The notes under the pieces were generated by a model. The model did not search any database and was not told the DNA's origin. It worked only from the letters and a program-made list of their open reading frames with translations. From Secundilactobacillus silagincola (GTDB lineage Bacteria > Bacillota > Bacilli > Lactobacillales > Lactobacillaceae): a stretch of DNA of 64,000 nucleotides. Below are positions 18,419-27,660 of the stretch, piece after piece. The position numbers and the translations under genes are program-made. Position 1 is the stretch's first letter; every line of letters starts with the position of its first letter. Location: positions 186,001 to 250,000 of the forward strand of contig NZ_BCMJ01000003.1 of assembly GCF_002583405.1 (NCBI RefSeq). The letters are read 5' to 3'.

Positions 18419-19771
18419 ATGGAATTACCTGCAGCGTTTAAAACTAAATATGAAAAATTACTGGGAGGTCAAGCAGAGTCGTTTTTTGCCAGCTTCGATC
18501 AACCAGCAAACAGTGGTTTCAGAATCAACCCCATGCGACCCATACCTACTGATCTTGATTTAACTGATCCTGTGCCTTATACCCAGTGGGGTTACTACGG
18601 AAAAGTGTCCGGTCACAGTCTGGATCATCAAAGCGGGGCGGTTTACAGTCAGGAACCCAGTGCCATGTTTGTGGGCGAAGTTGCTCATCCAAGTGAAGGT
18701 ATGCGAGTCCTTGATCTTTGCGCATCACCAGGTGGCAAATCAACTCATCTTAGCAGTTTTTTGCAACAAACTGGTTTACTGGTTAGCAATGAAATCATGT
18801 CTAAGCGTGCTAAGGTTTTGGCAGAAAATACGGAACGTTTCGGGCTGAGCAACACATTAGTGCTTAACGAAGATCCAGCGACCATTGCCAAAGTTTTTCC
18901 GGTATTTTTCGACCAAGTCTTAGCGGATGCACCGTGTTCGGGTGAGGGCATGTTTCGTAAGGATCCAGATGCGGTTAATTATTGGTCCACCGATTATCCG
19001 GTAGCCTGTGCCAAACGTCAGCGAGAAATTCTGACTGAGGCGGTGAAAGTCCTTAAACCAGGGGGTGAGTTGGTTTACTCAACGTGTACTTTTGCGCCAG
19101 AGGAAGATGAACAAATGGTTTCCTGGCTCCTAGAGACATACCCCCAATTTGAAGTGGTACCCATTGAAAAAACGGCTGGTATCATCGATGCCAAACCGGA
19201 ATGGGGCAATGGCGATCCAAGTTTAAAGGGTGCTGCGCGACTGTTTCCACATCTCATGAGGGGCGAAGGCCACTTTGTCGCAAAATTAAGACTGAACGAA
19301 GCCATCGGTGATGGTCACAAATTCCAGCGACAGGCCTCAAATGTGTCTCGTGACCAATCTCATTTATTCGAAGATTTTGCTGCTCAATATTTAAATTTCA
19401 AAGTAGATTCGCACCAGTTACTGGCATTTGGTGACCAGCTCTACCTGATGCCAGAAGGGACACCTTCGCTGAGAAAAATGAAGGTGGTTCGTCCTGGTCT
19501 GCACCTCGGTACCTTTAAAAAGAACCGCTTTGAACCCAGTTACGCGCTGGCGTTAGCCTTGCGACCTGGTCAGTTTAAGTTTGAATCAGCCATTTCTGAG
19601 GATGATTGGAAACAAGTGGTTCACGGCGATACGTTTACACGAGATGATTTGCCAATTAAAAAGGGCTGGGTCCGACTATTCTGCAATGGCCAACCAGTCG
19701 CTTTTGCTAAAGTGGTTAATCAAACCGTTAAGAACTTCTTTCCAAAGGGACTGCGGTTTAAAGCTGAGTAA
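18419..19771 (+). CDS. rsmF: RsmF-like 16S rRNA m5C methyltransferase (NOL1/NOP2/sun family)
   Basis: A 450-residue RsmB/NOP-family RNA cytosine-C5 methyltransferase. The SAM-binding start is VLDLCASPGGKSTHL (about residue 97), motif IV is ADAPCSGEGMF with one catalytic cysteine and motif VI YSTCTFAPEEDE holds the second. The C-terminal extension of about 160 residues (PUA-like, ending in FFPKGLRF) matches RsmF/YebU-like proteins of Firmicutes. The exact rRNA target is inferred. The gene has its own ribosome binding site AAAGGGA and a strong bidirectional terminator. Confidence 0.85.
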   Translation: MELPAAFKTKYEKLLGGQAESFFASFDQPANSGFRINPMRPIPTDLDLTDPVPYTQWGYYGKVSGHSLDHQSGAVYSQEPSAMFVGEVAHPSEGMRVLDLCASPGGKSTHLSSFLQQTGLLVSNEIMSKRAKVLAENTERFGLSNTLVLNEDPATIAKVFPVFFDQVLADAPCSGEGMFRKDPDAVNYWSTDYPVACAKRQREILTEAVKVLKPGGELVYSTCTFAPEEDEQMVSWLLETYPQFEVVPIEKTAGIIDAKPEWGNGDPSLKGAARLFPHLMRGEGHFVAKLRLNEAIGDGHKFQRQASNVSRDQSHLFEDFAAQYLNFKVDSHQLLAFGDQLYLMPEGTPSLRKMKVVRPGLHLGTFKKNRFEPSYALALALRPGQFKFESAISEDDWKQVVHGDTFTRDDLPIKKGWVRLFCNGQPVAFAKVVNQTVKNFFPKGLRFKAE

Positions 19772-19832
19772 CACAAAATAAAAAAGTGTTTTAACACGCA
19801 AAATGTGCTAAAACACTTTTTTTATTTTGTGT
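19772..19832. terminator. Strong bidirectional terminator
   Basis: A long near-perfect hairpin: CACAAAATAAAAAAGTGTTT and its complement flank a GCAAAAT loop, with A runs on the left and T runs on the right. It ends rsmF (+) and fni (-). Confidence 0.9.
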
Positions 19833-19840
19833 TCAACTGA

Positions 19841-20881
19841 TCACTCTAATGAAATGAACCTTTGTCTAGCGAACGACTCCAGCTCTGGTGAAAAAACCAT
19901 GGACTGTTTACGCAGATCTTTAACGGTTTCACTACCCGTCAGCAACATCAACTGTTTAAAATCCCGAAGCCAATGGATTAGCCATGCTTCAGTTGCAGCA
20001 TAGTCAGTGGTAATCAAGTGGTGTAAAATCTCACCGGCCATGCCAGCAATATCAGCGCCTAAGGCTAGTGCTTTAATGGCGTCTAGGGGGGTCTTAATAC
20101 CACCGCTAGCGATAATCACTGGACGACTGGATAATTTCCGCATTTCCAGTAAGGATTCAGGAGTTGTTAACCCCCAATCCGCCATATAAGTCATTTCTTT
20201 TTCGGGTCGCCGGAAGTTTTCAATCTTGGCAAAACTCGTACCGCCACGTCCACTTAAGTCGACGTATTTGACGCCAATTGACATCAATTTTTGAACGGTC
20301 TTAGCAGTCATCCCAAAACCAACTTCTTTAACGATTACTGGCACATCAAGTTTAGCTACAATTGCAGCCAATTGATCTAACCAGTAAAATTCGCGGTCAC
20401 CTTCAGGCATGATAATCTCCTGAGCAGCATTCACGTGAACCTGCAGCGCGTCGGCAGAGATCATATTAACTACCTTTTGAGCATCGTCAACGCTGTGTCC
20501 TGCACCAATGTTGGCAATTACCATGCCATTGGGGTTGCGTTTTCGAACGACTGAAAAAGTCGGCACTAATGCTGGTTCTTTCAGCGCAACACTTTGTGAA
20601 CCGACAGCCATTGGCAATTGGGTTGCCTCAGCCAGTTGCGCAAGCTGAGCGTTAAGCTGACCAGTTTGCTTAGAGCCACCGGTCATCGCTTCAATCAAAA
20701 TGGGATAGTTGAGACGACGATTTTGAAAAATCACCGTCGAGTCAATATCGGACAATGCCAATTCAGGTAAACTCTGATGCAAAATTCGAACCTGACTGAA
20801 ATCACTGGTATCAGTAGGTTGATGGAACTTTTCAGCCAGCGACACGTGTTCATCTTTGCGATGTGACTGCTGTGAGGTCAT
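19841..20881 (-). CDS. fni: Type 2 isopentenyl-diphosphate delta-isomerase
   Basis: FMN- and NADPH-dependent isomerase interconverting IPP and DMAPP, the last step of the mevalonate route to undecaprenyl and other isoprenoids. The 346-residue TIM barrel shows HRKDEHVSLAEKF at the start (substrate binding), PILIEAMTGGS, MAVGSQ, VIVKEVGFGM, and VDLSGRGGTSFAKIE plus IASGGIKTPLDA, the FMN phosphate sites. It starts 4 bases after the mvaK2 stop and ends the mvk-mvaD-mvaK2-fni operon. Confidence 0.96.
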   Translation of the reverse strand: MTSQQSHRKDEHVSLAEKFHQPTDTSDFSQVRILHQSLPELALSDIDSTVIFQNRRLNYPILIEAMTGGSKQTGQLNAQLAQLAEATQLPMAVGSQSVALKEPALVPTFSVVRKRNPNGMVIANIGAGHSVDDAQKVVNMISADALQVHVNAAQEIIMPEGDREFYWLDQLAAIVAKLDVPVIVKEVGFGMTAKTVQKLMSIGVKYVDLSGRGGTSFAKIENFRRPEKEMTYMADWGLTTPESLLEMRKLSSRPVIIASGGIKTPLDAIKALALGADIAGMAGEILHHLITTDYAATEAWLIHWLRDFKQLMLLTGSETVKDLRKQSMVFSPELESFARQRFISLE

Positions 20882-20885
20882 GCTA

Positions 20886-21959
20886 TCACTCCTCTACGTC
20901 GTGAACGTTAAACTTTAAGGGAATAATTTTGTTTGATGCCCATTTATTAATTAATTGATTTAACTGTTTATGAGAATCGACGATGGCAATACCGCAATCG
21001 CCGCCACCTGCACCAGAAGTTTTCGCAATTCCGCCGAATTCTTCAGCAATATCACAGAGTTTCTTGAGCAGCGGTGTTTCAATGTGCGCGTGGGTGAACT
21101 GATCTAATTCATTCAATAGTCTACGGTTAACCGCGATTTCGGCTTGAATGGCCTGTAGATCCTGATTTCTGAAGCCATCAATCATCCGTTTTAAGCAGGC
21201 TTTACTATTGGTCAGAAAATCTTGATAGGCTTGTTGCCGTTTGGCTTTATTCAACGCCACTCGATCAACAAGGTGAGAAGTGGAGGCCGGTGAACCAGTC
21301 CAGCCAACCAATAGTTTTAAATTCTTGGGTGGTGTCAGTAATTCAATATCTAAGCCTGGCCAGTCCATCGACAGCATTTCAGCAAAGTTATAGTTTTTTT
21401 CAGCCAGTTTCAACCAATCACGGTCGAATGAATGATAAGCAATCCAGCCACCGTAAACACTGGCAGCGATATCACCTAAAGACCCATTTCCTTGAACGTG
21501 GAAATGGGCAATGGCGGCTAATTTGAACAGTTTATCATGATTAACGGGGAGGTCGTAGAACTTGCAAAGTGCTTTGATGGTTGCGACAGTCACTGCTGCT
21601 GAGGAACCCAGACCGTACTTACGGCCATCCTGGCTATCAAGGTCGCTTTCTACGGTTAAATGATAAATACCCAGATCTTTACCAAGGGTTTTGGCATAAT
21701 CTTCGGTTACCTTAATGGCAGATAAAATATAGTGGAAGGGGTTATCCCGGTTGTCAAAAACCATTTCCCCATCTTCTCGGCGCCAGTAAATTGAGTTTTC
21801 TTGGTACTGACTAGAAACGATACTCCCGATTTGATCCGCGGATTGAATCGTGACCGTCACAAATTGATCCAAGGCAACGATGATAGCAGGGAAGCCGGTC
21901 TCTACGACAGCATATTCACCTGCAATATAAAGTTTGCCTGGGGCTTTCACAGAAATCAA
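20886..21959 (-). CDS. mvaK2: Phosphomevalonate kinase
   Basis: GHMP kinase converting phosphomevalonate to diphosphomevalonate. The 357-residue product contains APGKLYIAGEYAVVE at the N terminus, the GHMP phosphate loop KYGLGSSAAVTVA (near residue 105), and the C-terminal TSGAGGGDCGIAI. I place the start at a TTG (21957-21959), giving an N terminus ISVKAPGKLY like other family members, with AAAGGA 9 bases upstream; an in-frame ATG at 21977 overlaps that site. Third gene of the mevalonate operon. Confidence 0.93.
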   Translation of the reverse strand: MISVKAPGKLYIAGEYAVVETGFPAIIVALDQFVTVTIQSADQIGSIVSSQYQENSIYWRREDGEMVFDNRDNPFHYILSAIKVTEDYAKTLGKDLGIYHLTVESDLDSQDGRKYGLGSSAAVTVATIKALCKFYDLPVNHDKLFKLAAIAHFHVQGNGSLGDIAASVYGGWIAYHSFDRDWLKLAEKNYNFAEMLSMDWPGLDIELLTPPKNLKLLVGWTGSPASTSHLVDRVALNKAKRQQAYQDFLTNSKACLKRMIDGFRNQDLQAIQAEIAVNRRLLNELDQFTHAHIETPLLKKLCDIAEEFGGIAKTSGAGGGDCGIAIVDSHKQLNQLINKWASNKIIPLKFNVHDVEE

Positions 21960-22024
21960 AACATCATGTCCTTTCATTAGCAGATCAAAGTCACACACTG
22001 CTAATTGATAAATAAAGCAAATTA

Positions 22025-23011
22025 TTAATCTGAAATTGAAATACCTGAACCTGGTCGGGTAACGAGTACTTGTTCTTCACCAAATTCAGTTTGAAAATAT
22101 TGTGCAATTCGTTCTGCATCCGCGCCTTGGCAGATAATTTTTACGTTCGGTCCAGCGTCCATTGTAAAGTAACAGGGTATTCCTTGCAAACGTAAGTCTT
22201 TAACCATGTTCATGGCCTTAATGCTATCCGCATTAAAGTAAGTGAAGTTAGGATCGGAACTCAGGGTTAATGCATGCATCCGCATGGCGTTTTGTTCAGA
22301 AGTATGTCCCAGTAATTCAAAGTCTTGATTTTGAATCGCAGTCTTAACCGTTTTAAAATCGGCTTGACTAGCTGAAATCCAGGCGGAATAAAAGGGGCTG
22401 GTTTCAACGGCTAACCGCATACCCACGCGGCTGGAAATTTTCTTTTGTTTAGCCGTTAAAACTAGCGCCACAACCGCAATGTCCCAAGTTGGCTGTTCAT
22501 CGATTGGGTAAGCGAATGAAGTCGCATCATCATGGCCTTGCTGCCAAGCAACAAAGCCACCAAAAATAGAGCGGGTAGCTGACCCAGACCCCAGACGAGC
22601 CAGCCTTGACAGGTCGCGCCGGTTTAAGTTTAAGCCCGCTGCCCGACTTGCGGCACCAGCTAAGGCGGCAAAACCAGATGCAGAAGAAGCAAGTCCCGCT
22701 GCGGTTGGCACAAAGTTTTTCGTGTCAACTTTCGCACGATAATCGATGCCCGCTAAGTCACGTACATGATTTAAAAAGGTACGTACTCGTAAGCTAGCCT
22801 GATCTGATAAGACTTGGCCGTCGAAAATAACTTCGTCAGCTGTTAAGCTCGGTAAAAACTCAACGGCAGTCTGTGTGTAGAACTCATCAAGAGTAATTGA
22901 TAGACTGTCGTTTTGCGGAATGATCAGTTGGTTATCTAACTTACCCCAGTATTTAACCAAAGCAATATTGGTATGTGCTTTCGCGATAATTGGATGATTT
23001 GCGATTACCAT
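22025..23011 (-). CDS. mvaD: Diphosphomevalonate decarboxylase
   Basis: ATP-dependent decarboxylase producing isopentenyl diphosphate. The 328-residue GHMP-family protein has AKAHTNIALVKYWGK at the N terminus, SLSITLDE, the P-loop PTAAGLASSASGFAALA and ARLGSGSATRSIFGGFV with the catalytic serine-rich region, and TMDAGPNVK near the C terminus with the catalytic Asp. The start ATG shares one base with the mvk stop, so the two are translationally coupled. Confidence 0.97.
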   Translation of the reverse strand: MVIANHPIIAKAHTNIALVKYWGKLDNQLIIPQNDSLSITLDEFYTQTAVEFLPSLTADEVIFDGQVLSDQASLRVRTFLNHVRDLAGIDYRAKVDTKNFVPTAAGLASSASGFAALAGAASRAAGLNLNRRDLSRLARLGSGSATRSIFGGFVAWQQGHDDATSFAYPIDEQPTWDIAVVALVLTAKQKKISSRVGMRLAVETSPFYSAWISASQADFKTVKTAIQNQDFELLGHTSEQNAMRMHALTLSSDPNFTYFNADSIKAMNMVKDLRLQGIPCYFTMDAGPNVKIICQGADAERIAQYFQTEFGEEQVLVTRPGSGISISD

Positions 23012-23958
23012 TATTTAGTTTCCTCACTTTTTAAGGGCTGAACCCACGATTGACTGACGCCCTCATTAGCTAATGCTAACCGAATTCGGGTTGCTGTGGC
23101 TTCATCGGGTGCCAGACAGATCATACAGCCACCCATGCCACCACCGGTTAATTTAGCCCCAAGAGCACCGTTTTGATTAGCAACGTTGATCATGGTCTCC
23201 AACCGTGGGTGACTGACACCTAGCTGTCTCAGCAAAACCTGAGCACGATTAAAAATCACTCCCAGTTCGGCCAATCGGTCGTTAGCAAGAGCTGATTTAG
23301 CAGCGTGGGTCAGCTGACCCAGTCCCTTAATGGCGTGATCAGCTGATGCCAAGTCATGCTTTCGCAGTTCGGCCACTGCTTGAACCGCTAAACCCGTTTG
23401 CCCATGTATGCCACTATCCGCCACCACTAAATAACCGTGCAGATGGAACGGGATGGCGCTGGGCTGGGTTCCCGTCACAAACCAAATGGGGTTGCTGGCG
23501 CTGGCCGTAGCCACGTCAATACCGCTGGGGTTGCCGTGAATTATTTTTTCGGAAATATTTGCGTCAGACAATAGTTGTTCGTGTGAGAGCGGCTGTTCGA
23601 AAAAGCGGTACAAGGCACGGATAATCGCCACCGCAGTCGCCGCCGATGAGCCCATACCGCGTTCAGCAGGTAAATGACTATTAATGGCTAAATTGAAACC
23701 GACATTGGCTGCATTAAAACGTGTCAACAGTTCGTCAATCAGATGGTTAATGCCAGCTAATTGCTGCGGACCGGCGTGCCTAGCACCCGTATAATAGCGG
23801 CTGATCAGCTGTTGCTCGTTATCCTTGCGTAACGTTATCGTGACGTTTTCACGAACAGCTGGCAACGGCAATGCAATTGCGGGCTGATGATAAACAACGC
23901 TGTGTTCACCAATTAATATAATTTTTGCGTGACTGCTGCCACTAGCCGGTGTGTCCAC
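23011..23958 (-). CDS. mvk: Mevalonate kinase
   Basis: GHMP kinase phosphorylating mevalonate at the 5-OH, first gene of the mevalonate operon. At 315 residues it is the usual length. Motifs: KIILIGEHSVVYHQPAIA, the P-loop ERGMGSSAATAVAIIRA with the conserved serines, HGNPSGIDVATA containing the catalytic Asp, and KLTGGGMGGCMICL. The start is GTG at 23958 preceded by GAGGGGAG at 8 bases. No obvious operator is seen in front. Confidence 0.96.
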   Translation of the reverse strand: MDTPASGSSHAKIILIGEHSVVYHQPAIALPLPAVRENVTITLRKDNEQQLISRYYTGARHAGPQQLAGINHLIDELLTRFNAANVGFNLAINSHLPAERGMGSSAATAVAIIRALYRFFEQPLSHEQLLSDANISEKIIHGNPSGIDVATASASNPIWFVTGTQPSAIPFHLHGYLVVADSGIHGQTGLAVQAVAELRKHDLASADHAIKGLGQLTHAAKSALANDRLAELGVIFNRAQVLLRQLGVSHPRLETMINVANQNGALGAKLTGGGMGGCMICLAPDEATATRIRLALANEGVSQSWVQPLKSEETK

Positions 23959-24248
23959 TGAACAGGCTCCCCTCTCATGTTTTTATGGTAGACTCCAAAT
24001 AAATCATGCCTTTTAAATGATTACAAACACATGGTATCATACGACAAATAGGTAATCGTTACAAGAAAAGGCGAAAATTCACCGTTGTAAATTTGGTAAA
24101 TTTAATGTTTTATTAAGAACGGTTAAGCTCGAAAATTCATTCTAGACGCTTCAAAACGGGTTCATCTATAAACGTCTGCTTCCGCCTGTGAACCAAGTGT
24201 AGTATGATAAACGAAGAAAGATAGATCATAGAGAATTTGGTGAAATTA
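23959..24248 (+). other. Intergenic region between mvk and dinG with possible promoter and leader
   Basis: About 290 bases between divergent genes. A plausible plus-strand promoter is TTTAAA (24012-24017), 17-bp spacer, TATCAT (24035-24040) with TGG before it, which would give a leader of about 200 bases. Within it are two copies of CGAAAATTCA (24072-24081 and 24130-24139) and an inverted repeat GGTTCA / TGAACC (about 24159-24196). A second possible -10, TATGAT, occurs at about 24203. No open frame of note was seen. Confidence 0.35.
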
Positions 24249-27077
24249 ATGGATGCAAATACAATTTATGCCGTTGTCGATATTGAAACGACCGGTACTA
24301 ACGTTGCTGAAGGCAACCGAATGATTCAATTTGGGTGCGTCCTGGTACAAAATGGCAAAATTATTAACCATTTTAATACAGACGTTAATCCACAAACTTC
24401 AATTCCACAATCCATTCAGGCACTAACCGGAATTACCGAAGCACAGGTCAAACGGGCACCACTATTTGATGACGTGGCCGGTACGATTTACAGTTTGTTG
24501 TCCGATACGGTTTTTGTGGCACATAATGTCAACTTTGATTTTCCGTTTGTTAATGCCGAGTTAGAGCGGGTGGGTTACCCCAAACTCGATATTCAAGCTA
24601 TCGATACCGTGACCCTGAGTCAGATTTTATTGCCTACGGTCCCCAGTTATCGCCTGCACGATTTGACACAGTATCTCAGCATTGAACATGATCATCCGCA
24701 CACTGCTAACGATGACGCGCTGGTAACTGGCGAACTGCTGATTGTATTGTTTAAGCGGATGCTTGAATTGCCAATCGTGACGTTACAGCAAATGGTTGAA
24801 GAAGATGCTGACTTACCTCAAGATACTGGTGAAGTTTTCAAATGGGGACTCGCAGAAGTTCGTAAAAATCCGCGCAGTTTACCCGATAATCTGTACGTTT
24901 CTCACGGGATTGCATTGCGTAAAACCCCAGTTCTAACGGCAACTGATGATCGTGAGTACACCTATCCTCGAACCAAAAAGAATAAACTAAAGCGATTCCC
25001 AAAGCACTTTGAATGGCGAGCTGATCAAGCTAAGATGATGAATCTGGTCTACCGGCAGTATACGGATGCGGAAACGGCCAACCAGCCGTTGATTGTTGAG
25101 GCGCCTACTGGTACCGGTAAAACACTAGGTTACGCCTTACCGATGGCTTATTTAGCCCAAAAATTCGATAAACAAGTGGTCATTGCCACTGATACTGTTT
25201 TACTGCAGAATCAGCTTATCAATCAAACCATGCCTTTGCTGGAAGAAATGCTGCCCTTTGAAATCCACGCGGAAGTGGTGAAGGGGAACGCACATTACCT
25301 GGATCTGTCACGGTTTAAAGTTTCCCTGAGCCAAGCAGACCATTCTAAACAGACTCAGCTTATCAAACTCAGGCTGCTAGTTTGGTTGACCCAAACGTCA
25401 ACGGGTGATTTAGACGAACTGCATTTTAAAAACGAACCGCCATACTTAGACAGTGTTTACCATCATGGTATGACTGATTTAACGGATACGGATCCCTTTT
25501 ACGAAGATGATTTTCTAAGACGGCTTTATAAACGGTTAAAATATACACGTTTTATTATCGTTAATCATGCTTTTCTAATACAGCATGCAGATCTATTGGG
25601 TGATGATTTCAGCCAACCGTACTTAGTGGTTGACGAAGCTCAGCATTTGGCTGACTATGCACTTAAAACGCAGCGGCAGAAATTTGATTTTCAAGTTTCA
25701 CTTTCTACTGGCCGTCGCTTGATGGAACTTTTAGATCCCGATAATGAATACGGTTTAAACGCTGCGACTGATGGCTTAACTTTAAATGAAGATTTAAATA
25801 CCTTTTATCGCTGGCTGATTGAATTCAATCGCCAATTGAAGGCCCTAAGCGACTATTTGACTAGTCATTTTAAGACTCAATTTGGCGGTAAGTTCACTAA
25901 ACCCTATAAAGAAATCGTGATTTCTGAAGCTGATTGGGTGAGTTTTCTTAATCAGCGCAAGGGTTTATTTGAACAATTAGATATTTTAGTCGGTAAGTTC
26001 CAAGATAAACTGGCTAAGATCACGGAGTCATTTTATCAGCAATCTAACCGTTGGCTAAAAAGCGATGAAGAATTGTTCATGCGTTTCAGCCATGCGGTCA
26101 ACGCTTTGACGGATGCATGGCATACGCTATCTACAATTCGGCTGGCACCTCAGCATGAAGAGGCTGGTACGGGCAGTTACCTATACTGGCTCACCATTAG
26201 CAACGACTTGACGCATATTATGATTGCTTCAAATTTAATGACTGTTGAAGGTTTCCTGTCACAGCAGATTTATTCGCACTTTCAAGCCCCAATGTTTACG
26301 GGAGCAACACTCTTTTCGTCAAATCGTTCTCAGTACTTGTATGATCAGTTAGATCTTGATAGAAGTGCTGTGAAAATGCGACGGTTAAAATCTGATTTTA
26401 ATTTTGAAGCTCAGGCTAAGATGTATATCAGCAACGATGCACCAGATATCAAAGAAGAGGATAAATACAACCAGTATGTCTCTCAAACATTGATCAAGAC
26501 CCTGGCAAAGGTCGACCGGCCCACATTGGTACTCTTTAATTCTTTAGCAGCAATCGAGTCGGTGTACGGTGCACTAACCGATGCCATTCATCCCAAAGAA
26601 CGCCTGATTTTAGCACAGGGGATTTCTGGTTCAAAAGAAAAACTGATCAAACGGTTTATGGACGAAGATAACGCGGTTTTACTAGGTGCTGCCAGCTTTT
26701 GGGAGGGAATTGACCTACCGCAAGATAAACTGCAGTTGCTGATCATTGCGCGCTTACCCTTTGATTCACCTGATCAATTAGAAACCAAGGTTCAGTACGA
26801 ACGAATGAAAGCTAAGGGCAAAAACCCGTTTTATAACCTATCACTCCCCAAAGCCACCTTACGACTACGCCAGGGGATTGGCCGGTTGATTCGAACCCGT
26901 CAGGATTATGGCGTCGTAATTGTTTTGGACAGCAGATTGGTGACACGTCATTATGGTCAAACGATTATCAAAACATTACCGGCTAGTTTACCCATTATGA
27001 CGGGAACTACACCGCAATTACTCAGCGATATCACTAAATTTTTTAAAAAACACAAAAGTATCGGTCACCTCAGCTAA
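24249..27077 (+). CDS. dinG: DinG-type helicase with N-terminal DnaQ exonuclease domain
   Basis: A 942-residue fusion of a DEDD-type 3'-5' exonuclease with an XPD/DinG superfamily 2 helicase, the form typical of Firmicutes. The exonuclease has DIETTGTN near residue 11 and HNVNFDFPFVNAEL near 97, then HTANDDALVTGEL. The helicase has Walker A EAPTGTGKTLGY (near residue 290), the DEAH-type box VVDEAQHLADY, and GAASFWEGIDLPQD plus QGIGRLIRTRQDYG in the C-terminal lobe. The four cysteines of the Fe-S cluster seen in E. coli DinG are not evident. ATG 24249 follows GGTGA; TTG 24237 and GTG 24240 are alternative starts. First gene of dinG-ypmB-aspB-asnS. Confidence 0.92.
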   Translation: MDANTIYAVVDIETTGTNVAEGNRMIQFGCVLVQNGKIINHFNTDVNPQTSIPQSIQALTGITEAQVKRAPLFDDVAGTIYSLLSDTVFVAHNVNFDFPFVNAELERVGYPKLDIQAIDTVTLSQILLPTVPSYRLHDLTQYLSIEHDHPHTANDDALVTGELLIVLFKRMLELPIVTLQQMVEEDADLPQDTGEVFKWGLAEVRKNPRSLPDNLYVSHGIALRKTPVLTATDDREYTYPRTKKNKLKRFPKHFEWRADQAKMMNLVYRQYTDAETANQPLIVEAPTGTGKTLGYALPMAYLAQKFDKQVVIATDTVLLQNQLINQTMPLLEEMLPFEIHAEVVKGNAHYLDLSRFKVSLSQADHSKQTQLIKLRLLVWLTQTSTGDLDELHFKNEPPYLDSVYHHGMTDLTDTDPFYEDDFLRRLYKRLKYTRFIIVNHAFLIQHADLLGDDFSQPYLVVDEAQHLADYALKTQRQKFDFQVSLSTGRRLMELLDPDNEYGLNAATDGLTLNEDLNTFYRWLIEFNRQLKALSDYLTSHFKTQFGGKFTKPYKEIVISEADWVSFLNQRKGLFEQLDILVGKFQDKLAKITESFYQQSNRWLKSDEELFMRFSHAVNALTDAWHTLSTIRLAPQHEEAGTGSYLYWLTISNDLTHIMIASNLMTVEGFLSQQIYSHFQAPMFTGATLFSSNRSQYLYDQLDLDRSAVKMRRLKSDFNFEAQAKMYISNDAPDIKEEDKYNQYVSQTLIKTLAKVDRPTLVLFNSLAAIESVYGALTDAIHPKERLILAQGISGSKEKLIKRFMDEDNAVLLGAASFWEGIDLPQDKLQLLIIARLPFDSPDQLETKVQYERMKAKGKNPFYNLSLPKATLRLRQGIGRLIRTRQDYGVVIVLDSRLVTRHYGQTIIKTLPASLPIMTGTTPQLLSDITKFFKKHKSIGHLS

Positions 27078-27130
27078 GATTTTGCTATAATTATGGGCAG
27101 TGACAACTGAAAGAAGGCGTATTAAAGAAC

Positions 27131-27637
27131 ATGAGAAGGGAACATGCAAGCCGGCGACGTTTGGGCAATCGAATCTTGCTCACCGTACTCGGTATAGTCG
27201 TGGTTTTGCTATTATTGATCTTTGGGGGAATCCACCATGCGACTTCCCCAGTAACTAAGGCGAAAGCTCAGTCGGTACAAATTGCTAAGAAATATGCCGG
27301 TCTGAAAACTGATAATGGGTTCTACTGGACCAATTTGGACCAAACCTATTACACAGTTGCTGGCAAGAATAATCAAAACCAGTCAGTATATATTATTGTT
27401 CCCCAAAAAGGCGGACACGTGGTTGCCTTACAGCAATCTAATGGCATGTCCCGAGACCAAGCATTAAGTCAGGTCTGGTCAAAACGAAATCCGAAAAAAG
27501 TCCTCTCAGCAGCACTGAGTGTGTTTAATGGTAACCCTGCATGGGTGATCAGCTACATGAATCAAAAAGGACAACTCTGTTACGAAACGTTAAGTTTTAA
27601 AACTGGTAAGGTATTACAATCTATCGAAAATATTTAA
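27131..27637 (+). CDS. ypmB: YpmB-like membrane-anchored PepSY-type protein
   Basis: A 168-residue protein with a basic N terminus and one transmembrane segment (about residues 16-34, ILLTVLGIVVVLLLLIFGG), then an extracytoplasmic domain resembling YpmB/DUF5590 PepSY-like proteins, with WTNLDQTYYTVAGKNNQ and the ending LCYETLSFKTGKVLQS. The gene order dinG-ypmB-aspB-asnS matches Bacillus subtilis, which supports the name. The function is unknown. Confidence 0.8.
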   Translation: MRREHASRRRLGNRILLTVLGIVVVLLLLIFGGIHHATSPVTKAKAQSVQIAKKYAGLKTDNGFYWTNLDQTYYTVAGKNNQNQSVYIIVPQKGGHVVALQQSNGMSRDQALSQVWSKRNPKKVLSAALSVFNGNPAWVISYMNQKGQLCYETLSFKTGKVLQSIENI

Positions 27638-27660
27638 TAAGTACCTAGGGGGGCTATCTT

